From Mantamonas sphyraenae (Eukaryota > CRuMs > Mantamonadidae), in contig JAPMXV010000056.1 of NCBI GenBank assembly GCA_026936335.1, positions 310,001 through 374,000 on the forward strand: DNA of 64,000 nt, given 5' to 3'. This document shows positions 1 through 11,426 of this stretch, one piece after another; position 1 is the first letter of the stretch; each line of letters starts with the position of its first letter. The position numbers and the translations under genes are program-made. The notes under the pieces were generated by a model. That model had not been told where the DNA came from and made no database searches. It saw only the letters and a list, made by a program, of their open reading frames with translations.

Positions 1-3000
1 CACTGGTCGACCCTGCATGCTGCCCCGTCGGCGTAAACAGATACTCCAGCATGTCCGCCTTGATCTTGGCCACCGATTCGGCTTCAATGCGTCCCTTGGG
101 GTAGCGCTTGCCCGAAAACGTCAGACGCAGGTACAGGAGGGTGCGGAACAGAATGACCTCCAAATCGTCGGCGTCTGCGCCTTCGTCTCGCCGCAGACGT
201 GCCAGCTCCTGCAACAGGTCCTTCAGCGGTGTCACATAGTCACCGAGGGCGTTGTTGAACATGTAGATGAGCGCGTTGTACAGGTGACCCTGACGACACA
301 ACTTGACCACGTTGTGAAAGTCCAGGTTGGTCACATTCATGTGTAGGATGCACTGTTCCACACGTCGCAGCAGCCCCTGCTGCTCAAAGTGGGACACCAT
401 GGCCTTCATGACCCCCGGTGACAGGGTGGGCAGCTTGTCGTTCAACACATACGGCTCCAGCAACTCTACAAACAGGCCCGCGTGTCCAATATCCCTGAAC
501 TTCCACCAGATCTGCTCAAACAGCAGGTCGGTGCGGTCGATGGTCTGGCAGTAATCAATGCACGTGCCACCCACGTTCCGGTAGTGATTGCTGATCGCCT
601 GTGTGTTCAGACCCAGCTTCAGCTCCATCGACGGCGACATGGCACTCTCCACGTACTTGAGCAGCAACTCGGCAATGTAGTCGCGTGTGATCTCGCGGAT
701 GGCCTCCATGTTGCGTGGCAGACCCACCACCGCCTTGCCGCGACCCTCGTAAAACTCCAGGGCCAGACTGAGGGCGTCCAGCCAGTCGTGGTTCACCACG
801 TGCAGCTCGATGCGGTCCTTCCACGAGAGGATGGAGACGGTCTGCACCTTGTCCACCCCCAACAGGTAGCACACGTTGCGGAAGCAGCACATGCTGTTGT
901 GAAAGCAGTTTTCCATGCTGCCCGTGGGCGAAATGAAGCGGTTGTGAAACACCAGCGCCGCGCTGGACACGTCGACCACCTCCAGTTCCTGCAGGGCAAA
1001 CGGGTCAAACACACGCAATTGAGAATCGGTGGTCAGAAGCAGCACCACCTGTTCACCCAGCCATGTGATTCCGGCCAACTCGGTGTCGGTGACATAGTCC
1101 GCCACTGGCAGAAAGTCAAGCTTCACAGGCGCACGTGGGTCGTCCTGCGAGGCAAACACTTGATGCATCTGAATCTTGGTGCCCCACACAATCGTCAAAA
1201 TGGGAGGCAATGGCTTGCGGGGCACACTGGCCTGCTTCTCCTTGCCGTTTTTGCCACTGCTGCTACTGCTGCTCCCACTGCTGCTCCCACTGCTGCTGCT
1301 GTCGGTGGGACTTGTGGCTCCGTCGGGCAGCAGCACGGGACGCCACGAGAGACACGGGAGGGCTCCCGAACGCACGTTCTTGGGCACGTCCAACGATTTA
1401 CAGATGATGACCTCAGGCTTCAGGGAAATGATGAGGCAGCGTGTCCAAGTGCAGATGGCAATGAGGGCAAAGTGGTCTGTGGGATGCTGCACGGCGCCCG
1501 GAGGCAGCACGGCCAGGGCGACGATTTGTCCGCCGCTGCCGTTGACCACACACTGCGAGTCCACCATGTGCATCATAAACATCTTGGAGATGGTGTGGAG
1601 AAACACAGTGCCTTTGGCATCCACAGAGAGCACCGAAGAACGACCCTCGATGAAATGCACATTGGTGATGGGTGCCGTGTGCTGGTCGGCAATGTTTTTC
1701 AGCACGTCCTGGTTCTTCAGCTCCCACACAAGCACCTCGCCTGAAAGATAGCCCACCACAATCCACTCGCCGTCGTCGGAGATGTCCAACGCCGTCACCG
1801 AACCATGGTTGGTCTCCTTCTCCCCCAGGATGATGCGCAGGTTCTCGCTTTTGTCAAACACAAAGATGATCCCTGTGCTCAGGCCAATCGTGATGTAGTT
1901 TGGATGCACCGCCATGGCTGCCGGTTCCCCTGCTGTGCTACGCACGTCGTCCTTGTCCAGCTTCTTGGTGATCCGTTCCATGATCGCCACCTTGCTCAGC
2001 GGCTTGCCCTTCTTGGTCCGCTTCACACGCAGCGGTGCTACCATTTCAAAGTTGCTGTCCTTGCTGTCTGCAATGGACGTCGTGCGTGTCATCTTGCTCA
2101 CGGCTGCCCCGCCTTCCTGCCCAGAGGCTGCTGCCGAGCGCCCGCTCGAGCTGCCTGCCCGTTCGTCCAACACTGCACTCGACGCCGACATCGACCGTGC
2201 TGCCAGCTGCACATAATCACAGTCGTGGGTGGGTTGAAAGTGGTGCAAGGGGATGGGGAAGGGATGGTGTAAGTCTACGCATGTGTGTGTGTGTGTCTCT
2301 CTCTCTGTGGCCAGAAATGAAGAGGTCATTTTCACCGCGTCTGTACGCGGTGGTTGCATGCATGCTCTGCCTCACCCTCACACACACACAATACACATAC
2401 ATCTCCTTCTAGGGATTCCATGAGGCCGTCCACGTCCATGGACATGCTGTCGTCTGCGCCAGAGGCCACTTCCGCCTGAAGGGCATTGTCGTCCTCATCC
2501 ACCGATTCCAACAGCCGCCGCACCTCGTCACTGCCGCCTTCCTTGCTCCCACCCGTGCCTAGAAGGGTTTCAACGCCTGGGAACTGGTCCTTTGAACCCG
2601 ATGTATGTTCTCCACTGGGTGTGCGTGTGTGTGTGTGCGTGGAGAGTGAGTGCGTGTTTGTGTCAGCTTCCCCTCCCTGCCGCTGCCTTTGCTCTGCGAC
2701 TCGTGTGCCCATTTCTCTCCTCTCTGTATGTCTCTCGTCCCTCCCTCTACGCATCTCTTCCCTCCCCCTCCCCATCCCTTCCCTCTATGCACACTCACTC
2801 GTCGTCAATGCTCGCCAGCAGATCTTCGAGCGAGACGCCAGCGACGTCCATTTCCCCCGCCCTTCCTGCAGCTCCACTCTCTCTCCTCTCCATGTCTGTC
2901 TCTTCCACTTCTCCTCCATCTCCTCCTGTGTCCATTCCTTCTCCCTTCCCGACGCCGTCACTGTCGTCGTCATGGCCCTCTGCGTCGTCCAACAGGCCCG

Positions 3001-3349
3001 TGTCGGCATCACCGCCTTCGTTACCCTGGTTTCCGCCGCCTACTCCGCCTCCAGTCAATGCCAGCAGGTCCAGGTCGTCGTCTTCGGCGAGAATGTCTTC
3101 AATGGTCAGTGTCGACGCGTCTGCGCCTGCCTCGCCGTCATGTGCGCCTGAATCGGCGCCAACTGCGCTCGGTCCTGATCCCGAGCCGCGCCGCAACGAG
3201 TCAAAGAAGGCGTCGTCGTCGTCGTCCTCCGCCAGGATGGCGTCCAGGTCCACGTTGCCATCTCCACCACCGCCTGCAGAGGTGTACGCAGACAGGTCCA
3301 GGTCCAAATCCTCGTCGCTATCGCCGAGAATTTCCTCCAGACTCGCCAT
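1..3349 (-). CDS. VPS8: VPS8, CORVET tethering complex subunit (3' end beyond window)
   Basis: Subunit of the CORVET complex, which tethers Rab5-positive early endosomes. Proposed exons (minus strand): 2799-3349, 2401-2530 and 2206 down to base 1, giving about 960 residues before the window edge. The third exon is open throughout. It encodes a beta-propeller (HGSVTALDISDDGEWIVVGY) followed by the helical region, with VPS8 hallmarks AKAVVGL-like GKAVVGLPRN, CIDYCQTIDRTDLLFEQIW and ELLEPYVLNDKL. Splice phases close at all junctions (donors GTGAGT and GTATGT). The start at 3349 is the first ATG of the acidic N-terminus (MASLEEILGDSDED). That region repeats a Leu-Glu-x-Ile-Leu-x-x-x-Asp-Asp motif several times, where human VPS8 has one copy. 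The family is confident. The small second exon is less certain, because its acceptor was chosen by phase. Confidence 0.93.
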
Positions 3350-3391
3350 GCCGGATGGATGCGTTTGCTCGAATTGCGCACGGAGTGGAGG

Positions 3392-3433
<42 letters not shown>

Positions 3434-3497
3434 AAGGAACAGAAGAAGAAGAAGCTCATTTTTTGTTGTTGCTGTTTGGTTCTTGGACAGATTGGAC
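3350..3497. repeat. Intergenic gap with (CA)n microsatellite
   Basis: The gap lies between the VPS8 start codon and the stop codon of the lysyl-tRNA synthetase gene, so both genes read leftward. A perfect (CA) tract of about 19 units runs from 3393 to 3431 in the presumed VPS8 5' UTR or promoter. No other element is visible. Confidence 0.8.
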
Positions 3498-5703
3498 CTA
3501 TGCCACGACATCCACGTTGCCGGCCTCGGCGTCGGCGGCGGCGGTGCTTGTGGACTCGCCTGCCTCGTTGCTGCTCTCCACGGGCTTCATGGCCGGGAAC
3601 AAGAGCACCTCACGGATGGTCGAGTTGTTGGTCATGAGCATGGTGAAGCGGTCAATGCCCAGGCCGAATCCAGCAGTGGGCGGGAGGGCATGCTCCAGGG
3701 CTTCCACGAAATCGTCGTCGCCGTCCTGTGCCTCGTCGTCACCCTCGCTCTTCTGCTTCATCTGCTCGTCGAAGCGAGCCTTCTGCACCAGCGGCATGTT
3801 CAACTCGGTGTACGCGTTCATGATCTCAAAGCGCGAGACAAACGCCTCGAAACGCTCGGTCAGATTGGGGTTGTCGCGGTGGGTCTTTGCCAGCGGGCTC
3901 ATCACCGCCGGGTGGTTGATCAAGAACGTCGGGTTGACACACTGGCTTTCCAGGAACTCGCCAATGAGCTCATCCAAAAGGCGAGCGCAGGTGAGCGGAG
4001 GCGTGGGCTCCACACCCATCTTGGCACACACACCAATCAGGAACTTCTTGGCGTCCTCGCTGGCCAGATCCTGCGGGAACTCCACCTCACAGATCTTTTC
4101 CAGTTCCGGCACAATGTCGATGCGCTTCCAGGGGCGGGAAAAGTCGATGGTGAGCGCCTCGTCGGAGCCGTGCGGGGTGTACTCAAAGGTGAGCGAGCCC
4201 TGGATCTTCTCCACAATGTTGCAAGCCATCTCCTCGGCCATGTCCATCAGGTCGTTGTAGTCGTGGTAGGCGGCATAGAACTCCAGGGTGGTGAACTCCG
4301 GGTTGTGTGTCTGGTCCATGCCCTCGTTGCGGAACACACGACCAATCTCATAGACCTTGTCCAGTCCACCCACCACACTTCTTCAGGAACAGCTCGGGCG
4401 CAATGCGCAGGAACAGGTCCATGTTGAGCTCGTTGTGGTGCGTCTCAAACGGACGCGCGGTGGCACCACCGGCCTTGAAGTCCATCATGGGGGTCTCCAC
4501 CTCCAGGAAGCCAAGGTCGTCCAAGTAGCGACGGATGCCCGAAATGATGGCAGCACGCGTCTTGAACACCTCCACGGAGCTCTGGTTGCAAATCAGATCC
4601 AGGTAGCGCTTGCGGTAGCGGATCTCGTTGTCCTTGAGACCACTCTGGGCCGGGAGCACATGGAGACAGGGCGACAGGAGCACCATGTTGCTTGCATACA
4701 GAGTGAACTCACCCGACTTGCTGTAGCCCGGATGACCCGTGCAGCCGACAATGTCACCACGACGCAACAGGGTGTGCAACTCGATAAAGTCATACTCGGC
4801 ACTCTGGGCATCGGCCATGACCTGCACACGCACTCCGTCCTGCATGAGGTCGTAGAACAGCAGCTTCTGGCCAGACGCACGCTTGCTGTACAACCTGCCT
4901 GTGATCGACACCGTCACGCCCGTCCTGATGTCCCCATTGTTCAGGCCCACGTTGTACGCCTTGACAAACTCACGCACATCCATGTCCGTGTGGAACTTGT
5001 GCGGGTACGCCGTCTTGCCCTTGGCCTCGTACTCTGCAATGTCCTTCAGGCGGTTCTCGTAGTATGCCTGGGAGCACCAGAGGGTGGAGGTTCACACAGA
5101 TGTGATGCATGTTTCCATGTGTGTGTGTGTTGTGTGTCAGTGCGCTTGTTTGGCGTCGGGTGCAAGGCGAGAGAGGCAAAGCCCCGTCCTTGGTGCGGCA
5201 CCGGGGTGTGTTCGCCGAAATGCGCTCGCGTATGGAAAACCCTCGCCGGCCTTACATTGGCGTCCTTCTCGTCCACTGCATCCAGCTTGAGCTTTTCCTG
5301 CTTGGGTCCGGCCTCAGCCTCCTTGGCAGCCTGTGCACAGAGGGCAATGGGTGGAGGGAGAGTGAGTGACGGGTGTTGGACGGCAGAGAAGCTTGGGCGT
5401 GACGTACGCGTTCGGCAGCCTTCTTCTTCTTGGCCTCCTCCTTCTTGCGCTGCTTCTCCAGCTTCTTGAGCTGGCTGTGGGAGGTGAGAAAAGTGACAAC
5501 AGAGGGGACAAAGGAGCATTGAAGGGTTGTGAAAATCAAAGTGGCGTGTGTGAGCAGTCAAAAAAAGCAGCACGGACGAGTGCAACACCCAGGGGCACAC
5601 ATGCGACGCACTTCTTGCTCAGCTTCTGCTCGCCTTCCTGGACAGGCTGCTGCTCAGTGGGCGGCTGGTCTTCTTCTTGCTTCGACGACGGCTGGTTGCT
5701 CAT
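3498..5703 (-). CDS. KARS1: Lysyl-tRNA synthetase, class II (frame break at about 4377)
   Basis: Charges tRNA-Lys in the cytosol, and possibly in mitochondria. Proposed exons: 5612-5703, 5408-5474, 5256-5330 and 3498-5067, all phase-consistent (donors GTGCGT, GTACGT, GTAAGG). The N-terminus is the Lys-rich eukaryotic appendage ([21 protein letters not shown]). Next comes the OB-fold anticodon domain ([21 protein letters not shown]) and the class II core with motif 1 (FLEVETPMM), motif 2 ([15 protein letters not shown]) and motif 3 ([12 protein letters not shown]). At 4377 the frame slips between FLKK and [13 protein letters not shown]. The family has a Leu codon there (for example MLVVGG), and only a single T remains, so two bases appear to be missing just before motif 2. 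The rest is intact, so this is more likely a sequence error than a pseudogene. Confidence 0.95.
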
Positions 5704-5849
5704 TGTGCGTGTGGTTGGAGATTTGGGTGGTTGCGAGGGCGTGCGGGGATCGTCGGAGTTGGCAGCAAGACAAAGAAGTTGCCTGCAACAACAGCACACA
5801 CACGCACACACACACACACACAAGCAAGCACTGTGGGAAGGGGTTGATC
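5704..5849. promoter_or_regulatory. Shared divergent promoter region, lysyl-tRNA synthetase / NTPase
   Basis: The two start codons are separated by 146 bp on opposite strands. A CA/CG-alternating microsatellite occupies about 5794-5822. No TATA-like box is evident. Promoter function is inferred from position only. Confidence 0.5.
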
Positions 5850-6488
5850 ATGAGCACAGCAAACGCAAACGCAAACGCAAACGCAAAGGCAGTGGAGGAG
5901 GTGATCATCGCAGTGGGCAGCACAAACCCGGCCAAACTGCGGGCTATGGAGCTTGTGGCCGATTCCCTCTTTGCCCATCTGGGCTCCAATGCACCCACAG
6001 TGAGTGTGGTGGGTGTCAAGACAAATTCGGGTGTCTCTGATCAGCCGTTTGGGGCAAAGGAGACGATTCGTGGGGCGATCACACGGGCCAAAGGAGCGTT
6101 GGAAGCGGGTGAGGCAACGTACGGCGTGGGGATGGAAGGAGGCATTGTAACCATAGAGGGGATGTACTTCCAGGTGGGCTGGTTTGCCGTGGTGGACCAG
6201 GAGGGCAAGGTGGGGTTGGGGAGCTCGGCCATGTTGCCCCTGAGCAGTGCCATGGTGACCAAGCTGAGAGATACAGGCATGGAAATGGGCGATCTCATGG
6301 ACGAGATGACGGGTCAAACCGATGTCAAGCGAAAGGGGGGCATCATGGGCGTGGTCACCCATGGGGTGGTCGACCGAAGTGCCGCCTACAGCACAGGCGT
6401 TGCATTTGCCTTTGCTCCGTTTCTGGCCGAAGGGAAATTCTACGAAGGTTACTCTGTGGAACAGGAGGGCGAAGGGACGGAGGAGTGA
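5850..6488 (+). CDS. Inosine/xanthosine triphosphatase-like NTPase (YjjX/DUF84 family)
   Basis: Probably hydrolyses non-canonical purine nucleoside triphosphates (ITP, XTP) to cleanse the nucleotide pool. It is a single exon of 212 residues, close to the family's usual 170-200. The core shows the family pattern: GSTNPAKLRAMELV near the N-terminus, SGVSDQPFGAKETIRGAITR in the middle, and YGVGMEGGIV, then RKGGIMGVVTHGVVDRSAAY. The N-terminus carries an imperfect ANANANANAKA repeat encoded by a (GCAAAC)n tract at about 5862-5885. No targeting signal is seen, so it is likely cytosolic. Family assignment is firm; substrate preference is inferred from the family. Confidence 0.85.
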   Translation: MSTANANANANAKAVEEVIIAVGSTNPAKLRAMELVADSLFAHLGSNAPTVSVVGVKTNSGVSDQPFGAKETIRGAITRAKGALEAGEATYGVGMEGGIVTIEGMYFQVGWFAVVDQEGKVGLGSSAMLPLSSAMVTKLRDTGMEMGDLMDEMTGQTDVKRKGGIMGVVTHGVVDRSAAYSTGVAFAFAPFLAEGKFYEGYSVEQEGEGTEE

Positions 6489-6575
6489 ACGGGGGTGGAG
6501 GGAGGGAGGGAGTTGCGCCAAACGAACCAATTCTTCCGCACAACTTTCATTCCATCTGTTGCATCATCCTTCATC

Positions 6576-7067
6576 ATGGCTGAGCAGGAAATGAGTGAAA
6601 TCCCTGCCGGGGACATGAAAGGCAACCCGGTGTCGGTGAACAGTGACCTGCAAGACGGCGACGAAGAGATTCACATCCGTGCCATCCACCGTGTCATCCA
6701 CGACCGGCCCGGCAGGATCATCGGCGTGTGCTTTGCCGTCTCCATTGTTCTCATTGCCATCCCATGGGTGGTTGGTCTGGAAATCACAGACATTGGCAAC
6801 TTCTACGCACGTCAAGACCCAATTGCGTGAGTTTTTGTGTTGTGCACCCGTGTCACACCGCTGCCGTCCGTGGGAAAGCGCGCACTTCCCACCGCGCCCC
6901 TCGGCCACAGCTTCCCATCGTCTGCATGTGTCCCAGCCATGCGCATGTGTACACTGTGCACCGTGGTGCATGCTGTGTGTCTTCTCTGTGTCTCTGAGAT
7001 CCTCCCATGGGAGTCACACCGGGAAGCTGAGCTTTTTGTGCGTTTTGGCTCCCACTCGCCCGTGTGT

Positions 7068-7100
<33 letters not shown>

Positions 7101-9861
7101 ACACACACACACCGGGTGCATTCGATCACACCTTTTCCACACACATCGACAACGTTTTTGGTTTTTGTTTTCCATCCAGGACGACACAAGATCGGTTGTA
7201 AGTAATGCAATCGGCTGACGTTTGACTTTTTGCGTGCAACCCTTCCACAGCGAAAAGTACGATGCGTACACCTCTCTGGCCCAGTTCAAGCGTGAAGAAC
7301 AGGCTGGAAACGATGTTCAACCTCAACAGAGGCAGGCACTGGATGGCTTCTCCATCATCTACATGGTGCCGACGTCGGCGAGTGATCGCAACATCTTCAC
7401 AGCGAAGCGACTCGACAAGATTAAGGAGATTGAAACGAAGCTGCAGAGTGTGCCCAACTGGAGCAAGTACTGCCTGCGCGTGCCCAACCTCAATCTGACG
7501 GACTGTGCCAAGCCCCTGTCGCCCGTGGAGAATCTGGGATTCTACGACAGCAACGGGACGCAAGTGGATGTGCCTGCACGTCTCAACACCCTGGCCAATC
7601 TGCCCGAGAATGTGTTGCTCACCTCCGGGGCGTCCTACTTCTTTGACAGGGAGTTTGGACCCAGCAATCCGACGAGCAAGTTTACCCGCACCAACCTCGC
7701 CTTTGGCGGCCCGCTGGAAGGCTACAAGAACATTGTGGACCAGCGCAAGCGTTTCGAGCAGCAAAACAAGCTGGTGAGCACGGCCGAGGAGTTTGACAAG
7801 ATCCTGTCGCCGTACAGGAACGACACGGGCAACAGCCTCAACGATCCGGATCTGCAGATCCTGTACCTGGGAGCACACGTGACAAACCTTGAGGTGAACC
7901 GTGTGATCAACGCGGATCTGACTCTGTTTGCCATCTCGGTGGTGATTGTGCTTGCCATCGTGATGGTGCACACGGGCAGCCAGTTCCTCGCGGGCATGGC
8001 CATCCTGCACATTGTCGGCTCCGCACTCATCTCTCTGTTCTTCTATCGCATTGTGTTCTGGTTCCGTGTCATGACCCAACAGAACCTGTTGGCCCTGTTC
8101 ATCGTCCTGGGTGTGGGTGCCGACGACGTCTTTGTGTACAAAGATGCCTGGATGCAATCCTACCAAGCTGGACGCCAGGCCAATGCCAACATGCTCAACC
8201 GCATCGCATGGACATGGAACAGGTCTGCCACTGCCATGCTTACCACCTCACTCACCTCGGCTGCTGCCTTCTTTGCCACCGCAGTCAACCCCATCCCTTC
8301 CATCCGAGTGCTGGGCATCTACACAGCCACCTGCATCCTGGTCAACTTTGCCCTTGTCATCACCTACTTCCCGGCTGTCGTCGTCATCTGGTCCCGCAAG
8401 GGCTGGGAGGCACAGTGCTGCGGCAAGGAACGCGAATCTCCCGAGGCGGCCGCTGCTCGCCTCAAGGACGTGCCCCCCGAGGCATTGGACCCCGAGGCTG
8501 GCTTTGACATGGGTGGACAGTGTGGTACAAAGGTGCAGAAGCACACAGAGAAGCTGTCGGTCAAGGAACAGCGTCCCGTGGAGCGATTCTTCCACTCGAC
8601 CTACACCCCGTTCCTGTACCGTGCACGCTGGGCGGTGATTGCCGTGTCGCTGGCCATGGTGATTGTGGGCGCTGTGTATTCAGCTCAGTTGCAGGTGGAG
8701 GAGGGCAACCCCAGCTTCTTCCCGGACAACTACTTCATCAACGTCTTCATTCGTATTGCCAACGAACGATTCCGCGCAGCCGCCCAGAGCTTTGTGGTGC
8801 CCGTGTACACTGTGTACGGCATTGCACCGCCTTATATCGATCGCACGGGACTGGATGCGAACGGACGATTGGATGGCACGCCCATCTTTGCCACGGAGAA
8901 GCAATTCAACCTGAAGAGTCCGGCCTCGCAGTTGTCCGTGCTCAAGACCTGCGAGGAGGCCGCCAAGAAGAGTCTGGTGCTGCAGGGACAGGTCAAGTGC
9001 TTCATGCAGGCGTTCAAGGAGTACATCAACGAGACCAGCGGCACATTCCCGGTGGCAGAGGGTGACTTTGTGACCAAACTGGGTGACTTCCTCAAGGTGA
9101 AGAAGTACGAGGATCAAGGGTACCCCAACCTGGTGGACATCAAGGATGGTCGTGTGCGCTACGCCATTGTGCAGTACAACTCCTCCATGCCTCTGGTGCC
9201 ATCGTATTCGCGCATGCAGAAGGACTACGCCGCATGGGAGGCCTTCCAGAAGGAACGCAACGCAGACAGCCCTGACGGTGTCAACACAGCGTACCAGACC
9301 ACGTATGTGTGGTCCAACATGCGCACACAGGAGGTCCTCATCGAGAACGCCCTCATCGGCGTCGCCGTCTCTATGGTCCTCGCCTTCTTTGTGCTCGTCA
9401 TCGTCAGCCGCAACCTCATCATCTCGGCTCTGGCCACCCTCTCCATTGCCTGTGTCGTCATCTGCATGATTGGTTTCATCCCGCTGGCTGGCCTCACACT
9501 TGGCTTCATGGAAAGCATCTGCATCACGGTCCTCGTCGGTCTCAGCGTCGACTTTGTGGTCCATTTGGCCATTGCCTATCGTGACAGCGAACGTGCCACC
9601 CGCTACGAGCGTGTCCAGGATGCCTTCACCGAACTGGGTGTGTCCATCTTGGGCGGTGCGGCCACCACGGTCTGCACCACCTCCTCTCTCTTCTTCACCA
9701 CAGTGGTGCTTCTGTACAGGTTCGGCCAGATCGTCCTTGTGGCAATCTTGTTGAGCTTCTTTTTCGCCAACGGCCTCTTTATGGTGCTCATGATGATGAT
9801 GGGCCCCGAGGGCGAAACGGGTGATCTGAAGAAGTGGTGGAAACGCATCCGGGGTCAGTAG
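6576..9861 (+). CDS. Patched/Dispatched-type sterol-sensing-domain membrane transporter
   Basis: Polytopic RND-superfamily protein of the Patched/Dispatched/NPC1-related group, likely moving sterols or lipidated cargo. Exons: 6576-6826, an 18-nt microexon 7180-7197, and 7251-9861. These splice in phase to 959 residues. The N-terminal membrane helix is near residue 55 (GVCFAVSIVLIAIPWVVGL). The first sterol-sensing block (FAISVVIVLAIVMVHTGSQF to GVGADDVFVYKDAW) contains the GADD motif typical of Patched/Dispatched. A second lumenal domain and a second 5-helix block follow (LSVDFVVHLAIAYRDS). It ends shortly after the last helix, so there is no long cytosolic tail. Intron 1 contains a CA-rich tract (about 7068-7112). 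The substrate cannot be told from sequence. Confidence 0.88.
7068..7112. repeat. CA-rich microsatellite in intron 1 of the Patched-type gene
   Basis: Alternating CA/CG dinucleotides in the 353-nt first intron, about 65 nt before the microexon acceptor. Simple-sequence DNA of this kind recurs in introns and promoters throughout the window. Confidence 0.85.
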
Positions 9862-10063
9862 AAGTATAAGGAAGCAATGAATGAATAACATCAGATCCGA
9901 CACGTCTCCAAGCATGCCTGACGGCTGGATAGTGTGTGCGGTGCACTAGAGCGAGGACTTTGAAACGACCGCCTGATGGGTATTGAAATTTTGATTGAAA
10001 GTGGAATTCATCCAGGGTGTCGTATGATGGGAATTTGTTGTGAATCAAAATTTTCATTGTGGT
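9862..10063. other. Convergent intergenic spacer
   Basis: About 200 bp between two convergent stop codons. It is more AT-rich than its surroundings, with AATGAATAA-like sequence near 9876-9888 on the plus strand that could belong to a 3' end signal. No gene is seen. Confidence 0.5.
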
Positions 10064-11369
10064 TTACGCGTCGATCTCGCGGATGCCGTCAAACTTGCTG
10101 TCTTGCATCACGGTTGCTGCAGCGACGCCTCCGCCACGCGTGGAGGCTTCTCGTGTCTTGCCCTTGCTGGGCCGATCGTCCATGGAGTAGCTGGACTCCA
10201 TGGTGCGCGACATGGAAAAGGGGTTCTGGCCGGCCTCCAGAGCCTTCTTGACCTTCTTGTAGATGATGAGGGCATAGGGCAGGGAGAAAACGATGCCGTT
10301 GCACGTGACGGACACAGTCATACCCATGATGAAGCCGAAGCTTGGAGGACCATCCTGCTTGGCAAACACGGTGAGCAAAGGGAAGGCCCACACACACAGA
10401 AAGACGGCAGGAAAGGCAAGGAGACGGCTGACGACCTTGCGCTCACGCTTGGACAGGGAACGCATGACGTCCTTGTAGTTGCCCAGCAGCTTGTAGGCCA
10501 CTGCAGAGTACACGATGATCATGAGGAAGAACACTGTGATCATGGGCACAAAGAAGAGCCAGATGTCGTTCAGCGGGTCCAGGAACCAGCAGTTGGCATT
10601 CTGCACAGCCCTGCCAAACTGTGTGCATGATGTGCATGGGATTTCGGGTGTGAGACATAGGGTGAACACCCTGGGGGGTTGAGCGGGGGCGGGAAAAGGC
10701 CAGCGGCCGGGAAACGACGGAGCGCCGACGGGAGTTGGAGAAACACACAGTGCCAAGGGCCATGGTGGGAGGGGGAAATGGACGGTGCTTTGGAGGGAGG
10801 GAGGGAATGGAGAGAGAGGGAGGGCATGATGAGACGTACAAAGCCAGCAGCAAGGGAGATGATGCCAAAGGTGAGGGAAACACCCCAGCAGAGGAAAAAG
10901 GCAACTTTGTCGACGCGGCGTCCGGCAAGCTCCTTGGTTTCGGCACTGCCATTCTTGTAGATGACCACCATGAGACGCACGGCAGTGGCCAGGGCCCAGA
11001 ACACCAGAGACAAGTCAAAGGTTTGGATCATGACACCACGCAGCTCACACCAACCGTCAGCACGCATGTCCTCTGAGAAGCCGTCGACCAAGGCAAGGAT
11101 GAACGCGGAAAAGACAACGTAGGCTGTGGGGAAAGCATGGGCAGATGGTGTTGGGTCGTAGCGGGGGAGGTTAGACACAGACATGGGCAAGCCACAAGTG
11201 GGCATGGGTGGAATGAAAAGGTACCTGGCATATGGAGCGGGCGGTTCTTGTGCATCTTCAAGGCAAAGAAGGCAACGAGGACGGCACCAGAGAAAGCAAA
11301 GGAGGTAAAGGCCAGGACACGCCTGGTGACTGAGATGGCCAGATCCTGCTCAGGGGTGAAGGAGGACAT
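10064..11369 (-). CDS. cAMP-receptor-like (class E) GPCR, copy A
   Basis: Seven-helix receptor of the Dictyostelium cAR family. Exons 11225-11369, 10840-11123 and 10618-10064 join in phase (donors GTACCT, GTACGT; acceptors CCACAG, ACACAG) into 327 residues. Helix 1 starts near residue 15 (RRVLAFTSFAFSGAVLVAFFAL), with no signal peptide. A Trp/Cys-containing loop follows helix 2 (DMRADGWCELRGVMIQTFDL). The third intracellular loop carries YKDVMRSLSKRERKVVSRL. The last helix runs into SLPYALIIYKKVKK, and the tail is Ser/Thr-rich (possible phosphorylation). Its ligand is unknown; cAR relatives occur in many protists without extracellular cAMP signalling. A second receptor of the same class lies about 1.7 kb away beyond a palmitoyltransferase gene. 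Confidence 0.82.
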
Positions 11370-11426
11370 CGTGGGATGAAGGGGTTGGGGGGGGTGGGGA
11401 AAAAGATTGGCTGAGGATGGGCAAAG

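Noticed and set aside
482-1744. 420-codon plus-strand open frame over the VPS8 gene
   Set aside because: It is antisense to a frame with clear VPS8 homology; its composition (His, Gln, Val-rich) is that of a reverse-strand shadow.
3393-3431. CA repeats considered as CRISPR or satellite arrays
   Set aside because: Perfect dinucleotide repeats without spacers; ordinary microsatellites.
7126-8166. 346-codon minus-strand frame over the Patched-type gene
   Set aside because: Antisense shadow of a conserved sterol-sensing domain.
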